DNA of 64,000 nucleotides from Roseateles oligotrophus (GCF_025717515.1 NZ_JAJIRN010000001.1:558001-622000), one strand, 5' to 3'; shown: positions 9,499-18,631, numbered from the stretch's first letter. Made by a program: numbers and translations. Notes: generated by a model not told the origin, from the sequence alone.

Positions 9499-9990
9499 TC
9501 ACGGCGGCTGAGCCAGCGCTGGCGGGCGGCGACTTGCCGCAGTCACCACCCGCTGGACATAACCTTGTCTGAAGCCGGTGACGAAATTGCCGCTGTAGTA
9601 GCAAGACAGCGCCTGGCGCAAGGCCTGCTGTGATGGTGTTTGGTTCGCCCCGCGACCGGCACGCTCAAAGCATTCGCTCAGCACCGCTTGCATGGCCCTC
9701 AAATTGGCGCAAGCATCGAATGCCGAGGCGACGGTTAGCCCCAAGCGTTCAAAGTTGCGCAGGTTGATCTGCGCCAGCCCAACGCTGAAGTTCCAGCCCT
9801 GTTCTTGCAATGCTGCCGCCGTGACGCGCGCTTCGCGCAAGTTCCTGGGTTGGCGCACCAGCACGCCGCCGACCACGCCGATCGAATGCGGGTTGAAGCC
9901 GCTCTCAACTTCCACCAAGGCGCGCACCGTGCTTGGATGTACCCGCGGTGCACAGTGGGCTGCCAGTTCCGAAAAATTGATTTCGTCCAT
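9499..9990 (-). CDS. virB1: VirB1-like lytic transglycosylase
   Basis: Periplasmic murein-cleaving enzyme that opens the cell wall for the secretion channel. The 163 residues match the SLT-like fold: VRALVEVESGFNPHSIG contains the catalytic Glu in the E-S-G-F-N-P motif, followed by SVGLAQINLRNF and ALSCYYSGNF. I chose the ATG at 9990, which opens MDEINFSELA, because the family homology starts there; the same frame stays open further upstream but encodes only antisense-like sequence of the upstream gene. No signal peptide is evident, so export may need another route. Confidence 0.9.
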   Translation of the reverse strand: MDEINFSELAAHCAPRVHPSTVRALVEVESGFNPHSIGVVGGVLVRQPRNLREARVTAAALQEQGWNFSVGLAQINLRNFERLGLTVASAFDACANLRAMQAVLSECFERAGRGANQTPSQQALRQALSCYYSGNFVTGFRQGYVQRVVTAASRRPPALAQPP

Positions 9991-9997
9991 GGTGGCC

Positions 9998-10588
9998 TCA
10001 GCAGAAAGGGCAGGGTGGTGGAGGCGGGTTGGCGAGCCAAGCCGCGTAGTCGTCTTCGAACTTGCTGTCCCAGTTGCCCAGCTTGGCTTTGGCGGCAGGC
10101 ATGTACTCGGTGACGGAGTCGCCGCCCATGCTCCACCAGGTGCGCGCCCAAGATTGGCCTTCGACCTTGACCTCGACTGCGCCGTCGTAGTCGCAGCGAT
10201 AAATGGGGCCTCGCGGGCCTTCAAATTCACGCGTGTACTGCGGCGGGCAAAAGGTCGGGGCCTGCGCCCACGCATGGCTTGAGCCATTGCCGGGGCCCGC
10301 CATGCCGCAGCTGGGAAACACCCGGCCTCGGGCCAGGTCCTTGAACAGCTGCCGGATCGGCGGCACGCATTGCGGAATCGCGCGCCAGCTGGGCGCGGCG
10401 AGGCACAGCAGCACAGTACAGCCATCGACGGCGAAAGCGGGCTGCGGCATCAACGCGGCGCCTGTTGCCAGCGTCATTACCAGCAAGACGCTGGGCAGGA
10501 ATCTCGGGGCTTCACGGTCCGCGCCGCTGCGCTTGGCAAGGCCTAGCGATGGCTCTAAAGTGAATGCATAACGATGATGATGAAGCAT
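9998..10588 (-). CDS. TrbM/KikA-like conjugation protein
   Basis: First gene of the conjugation operon. A protein of about 196 residues with an N-terminal hydrophobic export segment (LPSVLLVMTLATGAALMPQ, cleavage near AFAV), followed by a Cys-rich mature domain whose opening DGCTVLLCLAAP and spaced cysteines resemble TrbM/KikA proteins of IncP and IncN plasmids. It ends PPPPPCPFC. The ATG at 10588 has GAGG 7 bases upstream; a further in-frame ATG at 10651 has no close ribosome-binding site. The TrbM assignment is by memory of the motif pattern and is moderately secure. Confidence 0.6.
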   Translation of the reverse strand: MLHHHRYAFTLEPSLGLAKRSGADREAPRFLPSVLLVMTLATGAALMPQPAFAVDGCTVLLCLAAPSWRAIPQCVPPIRQLFKDLARGRVFPSCGMAGPGNGSSHAWAQAPTFCPPQYTREFEGPRGPIYRCDYDGAVEVKVEGQSWARTWWSMGGDSVTEYMPAAKAKLGNWDSKFEDDYAAWLANPPPPPCPFC

Positions 10589-10734
10589 GACATGGCCTCG
10601 CGGTGACTCGGCAGCGCTGATGCGCTTGCTTGGCGCCTCTTGCGGCGTCATGAAGTAAATCTAGTGCCTCAAACGCCAAGCCCTGATGCTGGATTCGAGG
10701 CAATTTCTAGCAAGTCGAGAAGGTCCAAACCGCT

Positions 10735-11427
10735 ATGACTGAAACCGCTGTTGCTTTCGAGGCACTCGTGCACCCGCATCAATTGGAGGTGCAGGACTTT
10801 GCGTCCTACGGTTTGGTGATCGATGCGCGTAGTGCGGCCGAATTCGAGGCCGATCACATTCCGGGTGCGGTCAGTTTGCCGGCAGCTTTGGCCGCCACTC
10901 AACCGGAGTCAAAAAGGGATCAAGGCCTGCCGAACGAGTTGTTGGCACTGCTCGCGGGTTTGGCAAGGGCAGATGCCTTGCTCGTCTATTGCGACCGACG
11001 CGGACTGGATAGCCAGGTCTGGGCCGAGCGATTGCGCCGTGATGGTTGGTCGGTCGATGTGCTCGCCGGAGGATGGCCCAGTTATCGGCGCTGGGTCGAT
11101 GCCGGGCTTGAATTGCTGCCACGCAGCATGCGCTGGCGGCGGCTGCGGGTGCCGGCTGCGGACGAATTTCGTGTCCTAGCCGAGCTCGAAGTCAATGGTC
11201 ATCAAACCTTGGATATCGCTGCGCTGGCCCACAGTCAGAACTTGCCGGACACGTCAGCGTTGGCCGTCTTGCCCTGCGCCCCGATGACTCAGGCCCGATT
11301 TGAGTCAGAGTTGCTGGAGGCTCTGCGCCGTCTTGACCCCGAGCGGGAAGTCTTTACGGCTGAAGTTCCTCTGCCGAGCAATCTGATCTTGCCTGTGGCG
11401 CTGCGTGAGGCGCTCAATCGCTTATGA
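10735..11427 (+). CDS. Rhodanese-domain protein derived from MnmH (tRNA 2-selenouridine synthase), P-loop lost
   Basis: A 230-residue protein. Residues 1-125 form a rhodanese domain with IDARSAAEFEADHIPGA at 29-45 and the likely active-site Cys86 in VYCDRRG, then GGWPSYRRWV, which matches the MnmH (SelU/YbbB) layout closely. The second half keeps MnmH-like landmarks (TLDIAALAHS, then TQARFESELLEALRRLDPER), but where MnmH has its Walker A loop this protein has RVPAADEF and no Gly-Lys-Thr. It is also much shorter than MnmH. It could still handle sulfur or selenium transfer but should not bind NTP in the usual way. No strong Shine-Dalgarno sequence is seen. Confidence 0.7.
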   Translation: MTETAVAFEALVHPHQLEVQDFASYGLVIDARSAAEFEADHIPGAVSLPAALAATQPESKRDQGLPNELLALLAGLARADALLVYCDRRGLDSQVWAERLRRDGWSVDVLAGGWPSYRRWVDAGLELLPRSMRWRRLRVPAADEFRVLAELEVNGHQTLDIAALAHSQNLPDTSALAVLPCAPMTQARFESELLEALRRLDPEREVFTAEVPLPSNLILPVALREALNRL

Positions 11428-11553
11428 CTGCGGCGCGATCCGCCATCTTGATCCCGAGCGGGAAATCTTTGCGGCTGAAGGGCTGCTGCCCGCCGAACAA
11501 TCTGATCTTGCCTCCCGTGCTGTGTGAGGCGCTCAACCGCTTATGACTTCGGC
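11321..11553 (+). repeat. Imperfect tandem duplication of the 3' end of the MnmH-like gene
   Basis: Two adjacent copies of about 115 bases: 11321-11437, containing the last ~35 codons and the TGA of the upstream gene, and 11438-11553, non-coding. Shared landmarks include tcttga(c/t)cccgagcggga and gaggcgctcaa(t/c)cgctta. The second copy carries an insertion of about 4 bases and several substitutions, so the duplication is old. Confidence 0.85.
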
Positions 11554-11846
11554 GCTTCGAAAATGCTGTGGCCAAGCAGATGAGCAGTTCACGAAATCGT
11601 CGGTCAACCGGAGCCGAATGGCTGCTGCTTGCCCCGTCGAATAGGTGCGATCAACCCTATAGGAGCCGCTCGTTCCTTCGCCATCTGCGGCAGCAGTGTG
11701 CCCATAGCGGTAGTTCGATGCCCACAAAGTGCGTGCAAAGGAATAGCTAAGGCCTTCAGATTCAAGACATCACACTCAAAGTCCAAGACACTGCCCCACT
11801 GGTCAATTCAGGCCCATTTTCTTGGGACCTCTGCGTTTACCGGAAA
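11554..11846. other. Spacer with no supported gene
   Basis: Only short shadow frames occur here. The stretch 11640-11700 has a weak resemblance to the distal part of the dispersed repeat at 23900-23960 (gagccg..cgttc.ttcgcc), but it is too degenerate to call a copy. Confidence 0.4.
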
Positions 11847-12509
11847 TTAATGATTAACGACTTGACCCTCGGCTTTCTTGAAACAATCCAACCGGCTTGA
11901 CTTGCCGCTTGCTTTGGATTTCTTGGCTTTTTGCTTTATGAAGAATTCCGCGATTAGCAAGTTTGGAACCCAGCAAATCCAAGCCAATATCGGGTATGCA
12001 TCAAAGAATTTAAAACCCAAGACCACACTGATACCAAGATAAAATCTTAAGGTAACGCCGGCCAAGGTGACGGCATAACTTCGAATCATCCAGCTTTCAT
12101 GGGATTTCACATCGCCATTGCGAATTTTTCGATAAGCCTTGAATGTTGTTGCCAGCCAAAAGATGGCCATTAATCCGAATCCTGTTTGCACATAAAACCC
12201 GCCTACAGAGTTTATGGCTAAAACAAAACCGGCTACACCTCCAAAAATTATGGCTCCGACGTAAAATCGGCCGAGTAGACGATGTAGCGCTAGATGTTTA
12301 GCTCTGATTGAAGCACTGAATTGAAAGGCTCCAACGACGATTGCAATAGCGCCGCCAATGAAATGAATTGATGTGACGGCTGGGAAGTGCGTAAACAGGT
12401 TTTTAATAAATGGCGGCCTTATGCTTGGCGCCGCAAGTAATCCTAAAGCGTACAGGGCCACAAGAATTGCAGATAGTGTCATTAAAATCCATGAGATTTT
12501 TTTGCTCAT
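11847..12509 (-). CDS. DUF2306 membrane protein
   Basis: A 220-residue integral membrane protein with about seven hydrophobic helices. The central stretch LHRLLGRFYVGAIIFGGVAG and the later S-H-E-S-W-M-I-R-S motif are typical of DUF2306 proteins; function unknown. The ATG at 12509 has AAGGA 7 bases upstream and is preferred over the in-frame ATG at 12554. The gene is clearly more AT-rich than its neighbours and uses A/T-ending codons, suggesting recent acquisition. Confidence 0.8.
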   Translation of the reverse strand: MSKKISWILMTLSAILVALYALGLLAAPSIRPPFIKNLFTHFPAVTSIHFIGGAIAIVVGAFQFSASIRAKHLALHRLLGRFYVGAIIFGGVAGFVLAINSVGGFYVQTGFGLMAIFWLATTFKAYRKIRNGDVKSHESWMIRSYAVTLAGVTLRFYLGISVVLGFKFFDAYPILAWICWVPNLLIAEFFIKQKAKKSKASGKSSRLDCFKKAEGQVVNH

Positions 12510-12784
12510 ATGTCTTCCTTGATGCCTGACGCAAAATGAGCGCAGGGCTGCCACAAATTTAAATGGTACATAGCCGAAGCGTGGCTGGCGCTAGAGATTT
12601 ATTTAAATAGTTCCGTCAGGGTATCTTGCGATCTGCAGGCAGCGCAGAGAATCGACTGGGTTTCTATTTCCCATTGAAACTCAATAGCACCTGCGATGAA
12701 CGGAAAGGCCTGCTGCCGCATGGCAAGCCTGGGCCGTCAACGGCGGCGGCACTGGCTGACATTCGCCGCTTGCCCGGACTGCGC

Positions 12785-13612
12785 TCACATCGCCTTGAAC
12801 AAATGCACATAGGCGCGGCTGACGGGCAGCTCTCGCTCATGGCCGCGCATCCTTAGCAAGAGCCGCGCATTGTCATCACGGCGGGTGGACAGCAGGTGGT
12901 CCACATTGATCAGGATGCCGCGATGCACCTGCCAGAAACGCTGCGGGTCCAACTGACTGGCTAGCTCCAGGATGGAGCTGCGGATCAGGTACTCGTGTTC
13001 TGTCGTCCGAACCAGGGTGTATTTTTCGTCGGACTGCAAATAGAGGATGTCCTCGACCGGGATCATGTGCGTGGTGCTGCCATGGCTGGCACGCAGGTGG
13101 CGCAGCATCGTTTGTGCGCTTGTGGCGCGGGGCATCAATTGAGCCAGCAACTTGGCCAGCTCTGCCCCCTCTGGCAAAGAGGGGGCGGGCGCGCCACGGG
13201 CCTCGTCTGCAAGCATGGGCGCGTCCGGGCGGATCGCCAGGGCGCGGCGCAATCGGTCCACCGTCAGCTGCAGTCGCTCCGGCCGCACCGGCTTGAGCAC
13301 ATAGTCCACGGCCTCGTGCTCAAAGGCACTCAACGCATGCTCGTCATAGGCCGTCACGAAAACAACGCGGGTCGCACCTTCAATGCCTTGGGCCACCTCA
13401 AGGCCCGTCAGCCCGGGCATCTGGATGTCCAAGAAGGCGATGTCCGGCTGCAGTCGTCCGATCTGCTGGGCCGCTGCGAGGCCATGCTCGGCCGTGGCGA
13501 CGATCTCCAGTTCAGGCCAGAGTTCGTGCAGGCGGTCTTGCAGCACGCGCAGCAGGTGGGGTTCGTCGTCGGCCAGCAAGGCACGGGGGCGGGGTATGGG
13601 CTTGGTGCTCAT
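12785..13612 (-). CDS. LytTR-family response regulator
   Basis: Cytoplasmic response regulator of 275 residues. The receiver domain (about 10-130) has the acidic pair D15-D16, phospho-acceptor D62 in FLDIQMPG, T/S and K in VVFVTAYDEHAL and YVLKPVRP. A C-terminal LytTR DNA-binding domain (about 175-275) includes DILYLQSDEKYTLVRT and FWQVHRGILIN. It begins 26 bases after the sensor-kinase stop, so the two form an operon. The frame is open to 13687 but the ATG at 13612 is the natural start. Target genes are unknown. Confidence 0.92.
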   Translation of the reverse strand: MSTKPIPRPRALLADDEPHLLRVLQDRLHELWPELEIVATAEHGLAAAQQIGRLQPDIAFLDIQMPGLTGLEVAQGIEGATRVVFVTAYDEHALSAFEHEAVDYVLKPVRPERLQLTVDRLRRALAIRPDAPMLADEARGAPAPSLPEGAELAKLLAQLMPRATSAQTMLRHLRASHGSTTHMIPVEDILYLQSDEKYTLVRTTEHEYLIRSSILELASQLDPQRFWQVHRGILINVDHLLSTRRDDNARLLLRMRGHERELPVSRAYVHLFKAM

Positions 13613-13638
13613 CGGCTTCAGTTCGATCTCGGGTGTCG

Positions 13639-14805
13639 TCAAATGGCGGGCGTCGTTTGTTGGTGCAGACGCGACAAGGTCAGGCACACGCGGGTGCCTT
13701 TATCGTTCGCCCCCGCCTTCAATTGCAGGCTGGCCTCAGGGCCATAGGCGGCCCGCAGCCGCTCGCGGATGTTCTGCAGCGCCACGCCGTTGCCGCGGCG
13801 GGGGCGCAGCTGCGCGGCGGCCAGGCCGATGCCGTCGTCATCGATCTCGATGCACAGCCCCTGGCCTTCAAAGCGAGCGCGCAGGACGAGCTGGCCCCCT
13901 CCAATTTGCGGTTCCAAGCCGTGGTGGATGGCGTTTTCGATCAAGGGCTGCAAGAGCAGCGGTGGGATGCGGGCGGCGCGCAGCTCAGCCGGGATGTCCA
14001 GCCGCCAACGCAGGCGCTCGCCCATGCGGCATTGCATCACGGTCAGATAGCTTTGCACCAGGTCGAACTCCTCGCCCAGGCTCACGTCCTGGGCACGCAT
14101 CTGCAGCAGGCTGGCGCGCAAGTAGTCGGTGAAGGCATCCAGCATGCGCTTGGCCAGGGCCGGTTCATAGTCGATCAGCCCCTGCACATTGGCCAAGGTG
14201 TTGAAAAGAAAATGCGGCTCGATCTGCGCCTGCAGAAGGCGCAACTGCGCCTCGGTCATCTGCTGACGAACCTTGTGGGCCTGCAACTGGGCGCGCAGTC
14301 GCCACCAACTCAGGCCGGCCAGCAGGGTGCCGCAGCCCAAGAAGGTGATCAGCAGCCCGTAGTCGGGCAGTCGAGGCCGAGCCAGGCTGCCCATGGCCGC
14401 AGAGCGCATCAGGACATCGAGCAGGATCAGGCTCAGCACGCTGCACAGCGCAGGCACGCCGATGTAGGCCAGCCAGCGCGAGCGCCCTTGGCCTTCACGC
14501 CACTGCACCAGTCGCTCTGAAGGCGTCACCCAGCTCAGCGCAATGAAGCTGGTCTGCAAGAGCAGCAAGATGATGACGCCTGTCAGTATCGACCACGCCA
14601 GGTTCTGCGACCACCACGCCATGCGCAGCAGATGTCCACTGAACAGGGCGACCAGAAAGACAATTGCCGCGCCCACGCCGGCGCCGGTGAGCGCAATCAG
14701 CGGCCAATGGGCGTACCAAGGCAGGCGACGTGGTGCGCCGATGTGCCAGAGATCGTCAAAGGCGGTGCTGACCCCGCGCCGCCACGCATTGCTGAGTGGA
14801 TTCAT
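13639..14805 (-). CDS. LytS/YpdA-type sensor histidine kinase
   Basis: Inner-membrane sensor kinase of 388 residues. Four hydrophobic segments occupy about residues 33-170 with no extracytoplasmic sensory domain. The His_kinase domain has the phospho-acceptor H198 in EPHFLFNTLANVQ, followed by an HATPase domain with the N-box PLIENAIHHGLEP and G1 box DDDGIGL. It is first in a two-gene operon with the LytTR regulator downstream. The signal sensed is unknown. Confidence 0.92.
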   Translation of the reverse strand: MNPLSNAWRRGVSTAFDDLWHIGAPRRLPWYAHWPLIALTGAGVGAAIVFLVALFSGHLLRMAWWSQNLAWSILTGVIILLLLQTSFIALSWVTPSERLVQWREGQGRSRWLAYIGVPALCSVLSLILLDVLMRSAAMGSLARPRLPDYGLLITFLGCGTLLAGLSWWRLRAQLQAHKVRQQMTEAQLRLLQAQIEPHFLFNTLANVQGLIDYEPALAKRMLDAFTDYLRASLLQMRAQDVSLGEEFDLVQSYLTVMQCRMGERLRWRLDIPAELRAARIPPLLLQPLIENAIHHGLEPQIGGGQLVLRARFEGQGLCIEIDDDGIGLAAAQLRPRRGNGVALQNIRERLRAAYGPEASLQLKAGANDKGTRVCLTLSRLHQQTTPAI

Positions 14806-15059
14806 GCGCGGCAGTTTAGGGGTGAGGCCGTTTTGGACGGGCCGGCATGCGATCAGCGGTTTGAAACCGGCACGAATCGACGAGCCAGCGTCTCGAACGC
14901 GTGCCCGCCCGCAGAGCCATCTTCACCACACCAAAACGGGCATGATGCCCCCTCAACACGGTGCCGGTCACCGTTGGCTCCAGAGGCCTTGAGGCTAAGG
15001 TCTTGAATCTGAGGGGCTAGTTAATTGCTGCGATGCCATTTTGGTCAGCTAGCGAACTT

Positions 15060-15225
15060 CCGCTATGGGCACCGAGTTGCGACGCGGGCAGTGACCTCGA
15101 AATGTCCGGGCCTGCTCCAAGCCGACAGTTCAAACAGGCGCCGCAAAGCTGAAGTTCGGTTCGCCGACCGTTTTGGTCAACGTCGGCTTACGGGCGATGT
15201 TGCGGCCTCACGGTCCCGGCCGGGA
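15060..15225 (+). repeat. Dispersed intergenic repeat, copy B
   Basis: Shares long matches with 23701-23870 in the same orientation and with 20740-20925 in inverse orientation. Landmarks in order are atgggcaccgagttg, gaaatgtc, cgccgca-agctga, ttcgccgaccgttttggtca and gcggcctcacgg. No open frame is conserved between copies. Bases 14806-15059 and 15226-15449 on either side hold no gene I can support. Confidence 0.8.
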
Positions 15226-15449
15226 GCGGCCGTTCGGGTTGAGGATCTAACTCATCGAAGGCCGGCACCCCATCAGCGCAGCGATAGGTCCAGCCCATCA
15301 CCGAGCCAACGGTACGGACGTTCAGTTCACACCAGCACGATTGACAAGGTCTGAGCGGATCTGGGGTCGCGTAGGGCACACAGCCGGGAGTGGCGGTACG
15401 ACCGCCTCCCCGCCCCGCTGGGCACCCTGCCTGAACCTGGCCGAAGGGT

Positions 15450-17282
15450 TCAATGGCCGTGACCATTCCCCATGCCGCCCTTGATGACGGCGGGGATCAC
15501 GCCGCTGCCTTTGGCGTTCAGCAGGGTGCCAAGGCTGACGCTGCCCGTCCAGCTTCCGTCGCTGCTTTGCAGCGCGAAGTTGCCGTCGTGGCAATCGCGT
15601 GCGCCCTTGATGCAGCCCTTCACCACCAAGTCCAAGGCCTCGGGGTGCCAGGCGTTGAACCAATCCCCGTGAAGTGACAGGCCGCCGTTGCTGTTGCCCA
15701 CGGTGTAGTTGTCAGAAGCCAGGCGGAAGTTCTTGGCCGTGCGCGTTTTCGGATCGAGCATGCTGGCGAAGATGGGGAATGCGTAGTGGTAACTCACGCG
15801 GGCAACCGGCTTGGGATGCGTGGCCGGACAGACCTGCTTGCCACCTTGCGTGATCGGGTAGGCCATGTGGTCTTGGTGGTTCTTGGAATCAAGATCCACA
15901 CCGTTCCAGCAGCTCGGGAAGAAGAGGTCCAGCCGGATCATCTCGGGCGTATTGACGTCGGCGTAGCACTCGGGAATCGTGCTGCTCCAGGGGCCGCCCT
16001 TGGCATCGGTCGAGCCCCAGCTCAGGCAATGCCAGCGGGCCACGGCGTGGCTCTGAGCCAGGCTGCTGGGGGAAGTGGCCGCGCTACCGGCCACGATGCG
16101 CAGCCCGATCGGCGGCGCTTCGATGCTGTTCAAGTCACTGACCGCGGCAGAGTAGTAAATCACTTCGTGGGCGGCTGCGGCGCTGCGTTCGCCCTCGCCC
16201 ACTTTGGCTGGCACCACCTGCCAAAGGAGTTCGCCCGCAGCGTCTTTGGCCTGCGTGCCGTCGCTGCCGTACGTGGGGGCCAGCAGCGCAGGCAACCAGT
16301 AGGACGAGCGGTTCAAAACCCCACCGGAGCAGCCGGCCTCGGGGCTGCGGAACAGGCTGTCAAACGTGGTGTCGGCGTCGACGTTCTTCGCGCCGTAGAA
16401 CATGTGCAAGTGGGCGTGCCCATTCATGCCTGGAAACACGATGGGGTCGTCGTAGGCCGCGTGATCGAACTCGCAATTGATGCGGAAGATGCCCTTCCAG
16501 CCGTCCTTGCCCGCCGCAACGGGAAACACTTGCTTGTCGATCAGCCGCTGAGCGGCGAAATCGGGCGAGTTCGCGGCCAGGATGCTGGTCACGGTCCACG
16601 ACCAAGTGGCCACAGCGCCCGTTTGGCCGGCCGCGTTGCGGGCGCGAACCTTGAACTGGCGGTTTCCAATCGCCAAGCGCTCGTAGAGCCCAGCCGCATT
16701 CAAGTGCGGCAGTTGCATGGGGCTCGCGCAGGCCGCGAAGGCGCCGTCATCCAAGGCGCACTCATACCCCGTGGCATTGGTGGCCGAGAACTCGAAGCGT
16801 GCGTAGGGGTCTGTGGTGGGCGCCTCAGGCCCACTCGCGATCTTGACGCTGGGGGCAGCGCTGGGGGCAGCCTGGACCGTCAGGACAAAACTCGTGTTGG
16901 CGCTGGCGCCCTGGTCGTCAACGATGGTGATCGTGATGGTGCTTGTTCCGGTCGCGCCCGCGCGGGGTGTCAGCTTGAGCGTGAGGTTCGCGCCAGACCC
17001 GGACAGAGCGATGGTGTTGGAGTCGAGCAGCGCCGGGTTGGACGAGGTCGCGCTCACCTTGAGTTGGGCTAGCGCCGTTTCTTTGTCGGCCACGGTGAAG
17101 CTGGTGCTCAGCGGCATGCCCTCCTGGACCGAGGCATTGGCCAAAGCGGTGATGCTGGGCGCGGTGTTCACCGATGCCACAGGTGGGCTGCTGACGGGCT
17201 CCGGCGCAGCGATTCCTCCGCCGCCACAGGCGGTCAGAACCGACACCAAAGAGAGCAGGGGCGGGACTAATCGGACGTTCAT
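15450..17282 (-). CDS. Secreted DUF1996 lipoprotein with Ig-like N-terminal domains
   Basis: A 610-residue protein. Residues 1-20 are a lipoprotein signal with lipobox LTAC followed by GGGG, so it is probably anchored to a membrane. Residues ~30-230 hold cadherin/Ig-like repeats (SITALANASVQEG, TITITIVDDQGA). Residues ~250-600 form a DUF1996 domain with FRINCEFDHAAYDDPIVFPG, HAHLHMFYG, NRSSYWLPALL and SCWNGVDLDSKNHQDHMAYP. The conserved His and Cys residues suggest a metal or carbohydrate function, but none is established. GAGGAG lies 6 bases before the ATG at 17282. It follows a Spy-like gene by 16 bases. Confidence 0.88.
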   Translation of the reverse strand: MNVRLVPPLLSLVSVLTACGGGGIAAPEPVSSPPVASVNTAPSITALANASVQEGMPLSTSFTVADKETALAQLKVSATSSNPALLDSNTIALSGSGANLTLKLTPRAGATGTSTITITIVDDQGASANTSFVLTVQAAPSAAPSVKIASGPEAPTTDPYARFEFSATNATGYECALDDGAFAACASPMQLPHLNAAGLYERLAIGNRQFKVRARNAAGQTGAVATWSWTVTSILAANSPDFAAQRLIDKQVFPVAAGKDGWKGIFRINCEFDHAAYDDPIVFPGMNGHAHLHMFYGAKNVDADTTFDSLFRSPEAGCSGGVLNRSSYWLPALLAPTYGSDGTQAKDAAGELLWQVVPAKVGEGERSAAAAHEVIYYSAAVSDLNSIEAPPIGLRIVAGSAATSPSSLAQSHAVARWHCLSWGSTDAKGGPWSSTIPECYADVNTPEMIRLDLFFPSCWNGVDLDSKNHQDHMAYPITQGGKQVCPATHPKPVARVSYHYAFPIFASMLDPKTRTAKNFRLASDNYTVGNSNGGLSLHGDWFNAWHPEALDLVVKGCIKGARDCHDGNFALQSSDGSWTGSVSLGTLLNAKGSGVIPAVIKGGMGNGHGH

Positions 17283-17298
17283 GATCGACTCCTCGGGT

Positions 17299-17631
17299 TC
17301 ATTGCTGGGCGGCGCGCGCGGGGCCTGCACCGTGAGTTGCGGGGCCGTGGCCGAGGGGCTTCAGGCGCTCGAACTGCCCGGGGGTGAGCAGCGCCTTGAG
17401 CTCGGCGCGATGGCCTTCGTTCATCTGGCGCCGCGCCTGGGCATGCGCTTGCATCAAGGCATGAACTTGACCGGCAAGGCTGGCATCCAGGCCCAAGTCG
17501 CGCTGCAACTCGATCGCAGTGGGCACAGGCGGCGGGCCTTTGGGGCGATGACCCGGTGCGTCGGGGGCGGCTTGGGCCTGAGCCAGGCCGAGGGTCAAAC
17601 TCAGGATGAGGACAAAGGGTATGCGGTACAT
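17299..17631 (-). CDS. Small periplasmic Spy/CpxP-like (LTxxQ-type) protein
   Basis: A 110-residue exported protein with a signal peptide ending AQAA, then a helical region with MQAHAQARRQMNEGHRAELK and an LTPGQFERL motif similar to the LTxxQ signature of Spy/CpxP-like envelope-stress chaperones. AGGAG lies 6 bases upstream of the ATG. It precedes the DUF1996 gene by 16 bases and is probably co-transcribed. Family membership is inferred from motif and length. Confidence 0.65.
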   Translation of the reverse strand: MYRIPFVLILSLTLGLAQAQAAPDAPGHRPKGPPPVPTAIELQRDLGLDASLAGQVHALMQAHAQARRQMNEGHRAELKALLTPGQFERLKPLGHGPATHGAGPARAAQQ

Positions 17632-17792
17632 GGAGCACTCCTGGTGCGGTTGATGGAGTCGCCATCCTCGCGATCGACCAAGGATTTACGATGGAGCGAA
17701 TGTGAAGGCCACCTCCACAGTTGCCGAGCCTGCCGTCCGCAAAATACTGCCGTATGCGACTGCGTCTGGTCCACCCATAGAGTTAGCTGCTT

Positions 17793-17933
17793 GTCGGTAC
17801 CAGCCTGCTGGCCGTGATCGAGCTGGCAGCGCTGACGGCCACGCACCTGCGCAGCGGCTTCACCGACTACCTGCGTGCCCAGGACGAGGCGCGTCTGGCC
17901 AGCTTTGCCGACAGGCCGCGGCAAGCGTTCTAG
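17793..17933 (+). pseudogene. Remnant of a sensor histidine kinase N-terminus
   Basis: This frame encodes SLLAVIELAALTATHLRSGF and then DYLRAQDEARLASFA before a TAG at 17931-17933. Such a sequence, a membrane helix followed by a short periplasmic start, resembles the N-terminus of BaeS-like sensor kinases. No start codon, upstream coding sequence or kinase domain is present. The rest of 17632-18274 holds no gene that I can support. Confidence 0.5.
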
Positions 17934-18274
17934 CCGCCGGAGGTCGAGTTTGGTCGACCTTCTCCCGGCTGTGCCAAGCAGAGCGAGAGGAGTAGGTCTG
18001 CCAAGCAGCATGATGGCGTAGAGATCGAGACAGCCGATGTCCGTTTTGGGCACCCTGCCGCCGCGCCCAATGCGCACCCGAATGACAGTATCTGGCCGGG
18101 ATTACCATTTCTCGCCCGCACCTGAAAACTGCCATACAGACCGAGCAAGTTGGTGAGCCATTCCACCACCGCCCAATTGACCTTGTTTGCTCGTCGACCG
18201 TGCGGCCCGCAACAGACACGCACTGGCAGGTGAGCTCCAAATGGCGGAACATGGGGCATCCAAAGGAGACTGCA

Positions 18275-18577
18275 ATGACGCACCAGGACATGCCGACAGA
18301 GGGCAGCTTCAACAAACTGATTGATGAACAACTGGAACTAGCCGCGGTCAATCTGCCTGCGCTGACACCGGTGCATCCGTCACCTGTCGATCACGAAGAG
18401 CTGAAGGCCGCCCACGCCAACATCGAAGACCTGCTGCTGGGCCATACCGAGGTTACGCCCGAAATGCTTGAAGAAATGGCGGCGCTTCAGGACGCACCCC
18501 AGCTCAGCGAAGAAGAGCTGGCGCGCCAGGCACTGGCCCATGGCGGTGCCGACAACGACCCGGCGACACCTGAGTAG
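18275..18577 (+). CDS. Small acidic hypothetical protein
   Basis: A 100-residue, strongly acidic protein without signal peptide or membrane segment. The ATG at 18275 has AGGAG 6 bases upstream, which fixes the start although the frame is open to 18200. The second half is predicted helical (TPEMLEEMAALQDAPQLSEE). I recognise no family. It stands alone between non-coding spacers. Confidence 0.65.
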   Translation: MTHQDMPTEGSFNKLIDEQLELAAVNLPALTPVHPSPVDHEELKAAHANIEDLLLGHTEVTPEMLEEMAALQDAPQLSEEELARQALAHGGADNDPATPE

Positions 18578-18631
18578 GGCGCGAGACTGCCCAAGATGCT
18601 AGCTTCACGCGGTGCGGCTTTCGCGCTTGCT

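Noticed and set aside
15188..15466. 92-residue minus-strand frame with several Cys and Trp residues
   Set aside because: It overlaps both the DUF1996 gene end and repeat copy B and has no usable start; possibly a coding remnant but not supportable.
15786..17072. 428-residue plus-strand open frame
   Set aside because: It is antisense to the DUF1996 gene, which has a signal peptide, domain motifs and a good ribosome-binding site; the plus frame is a product of high GC.
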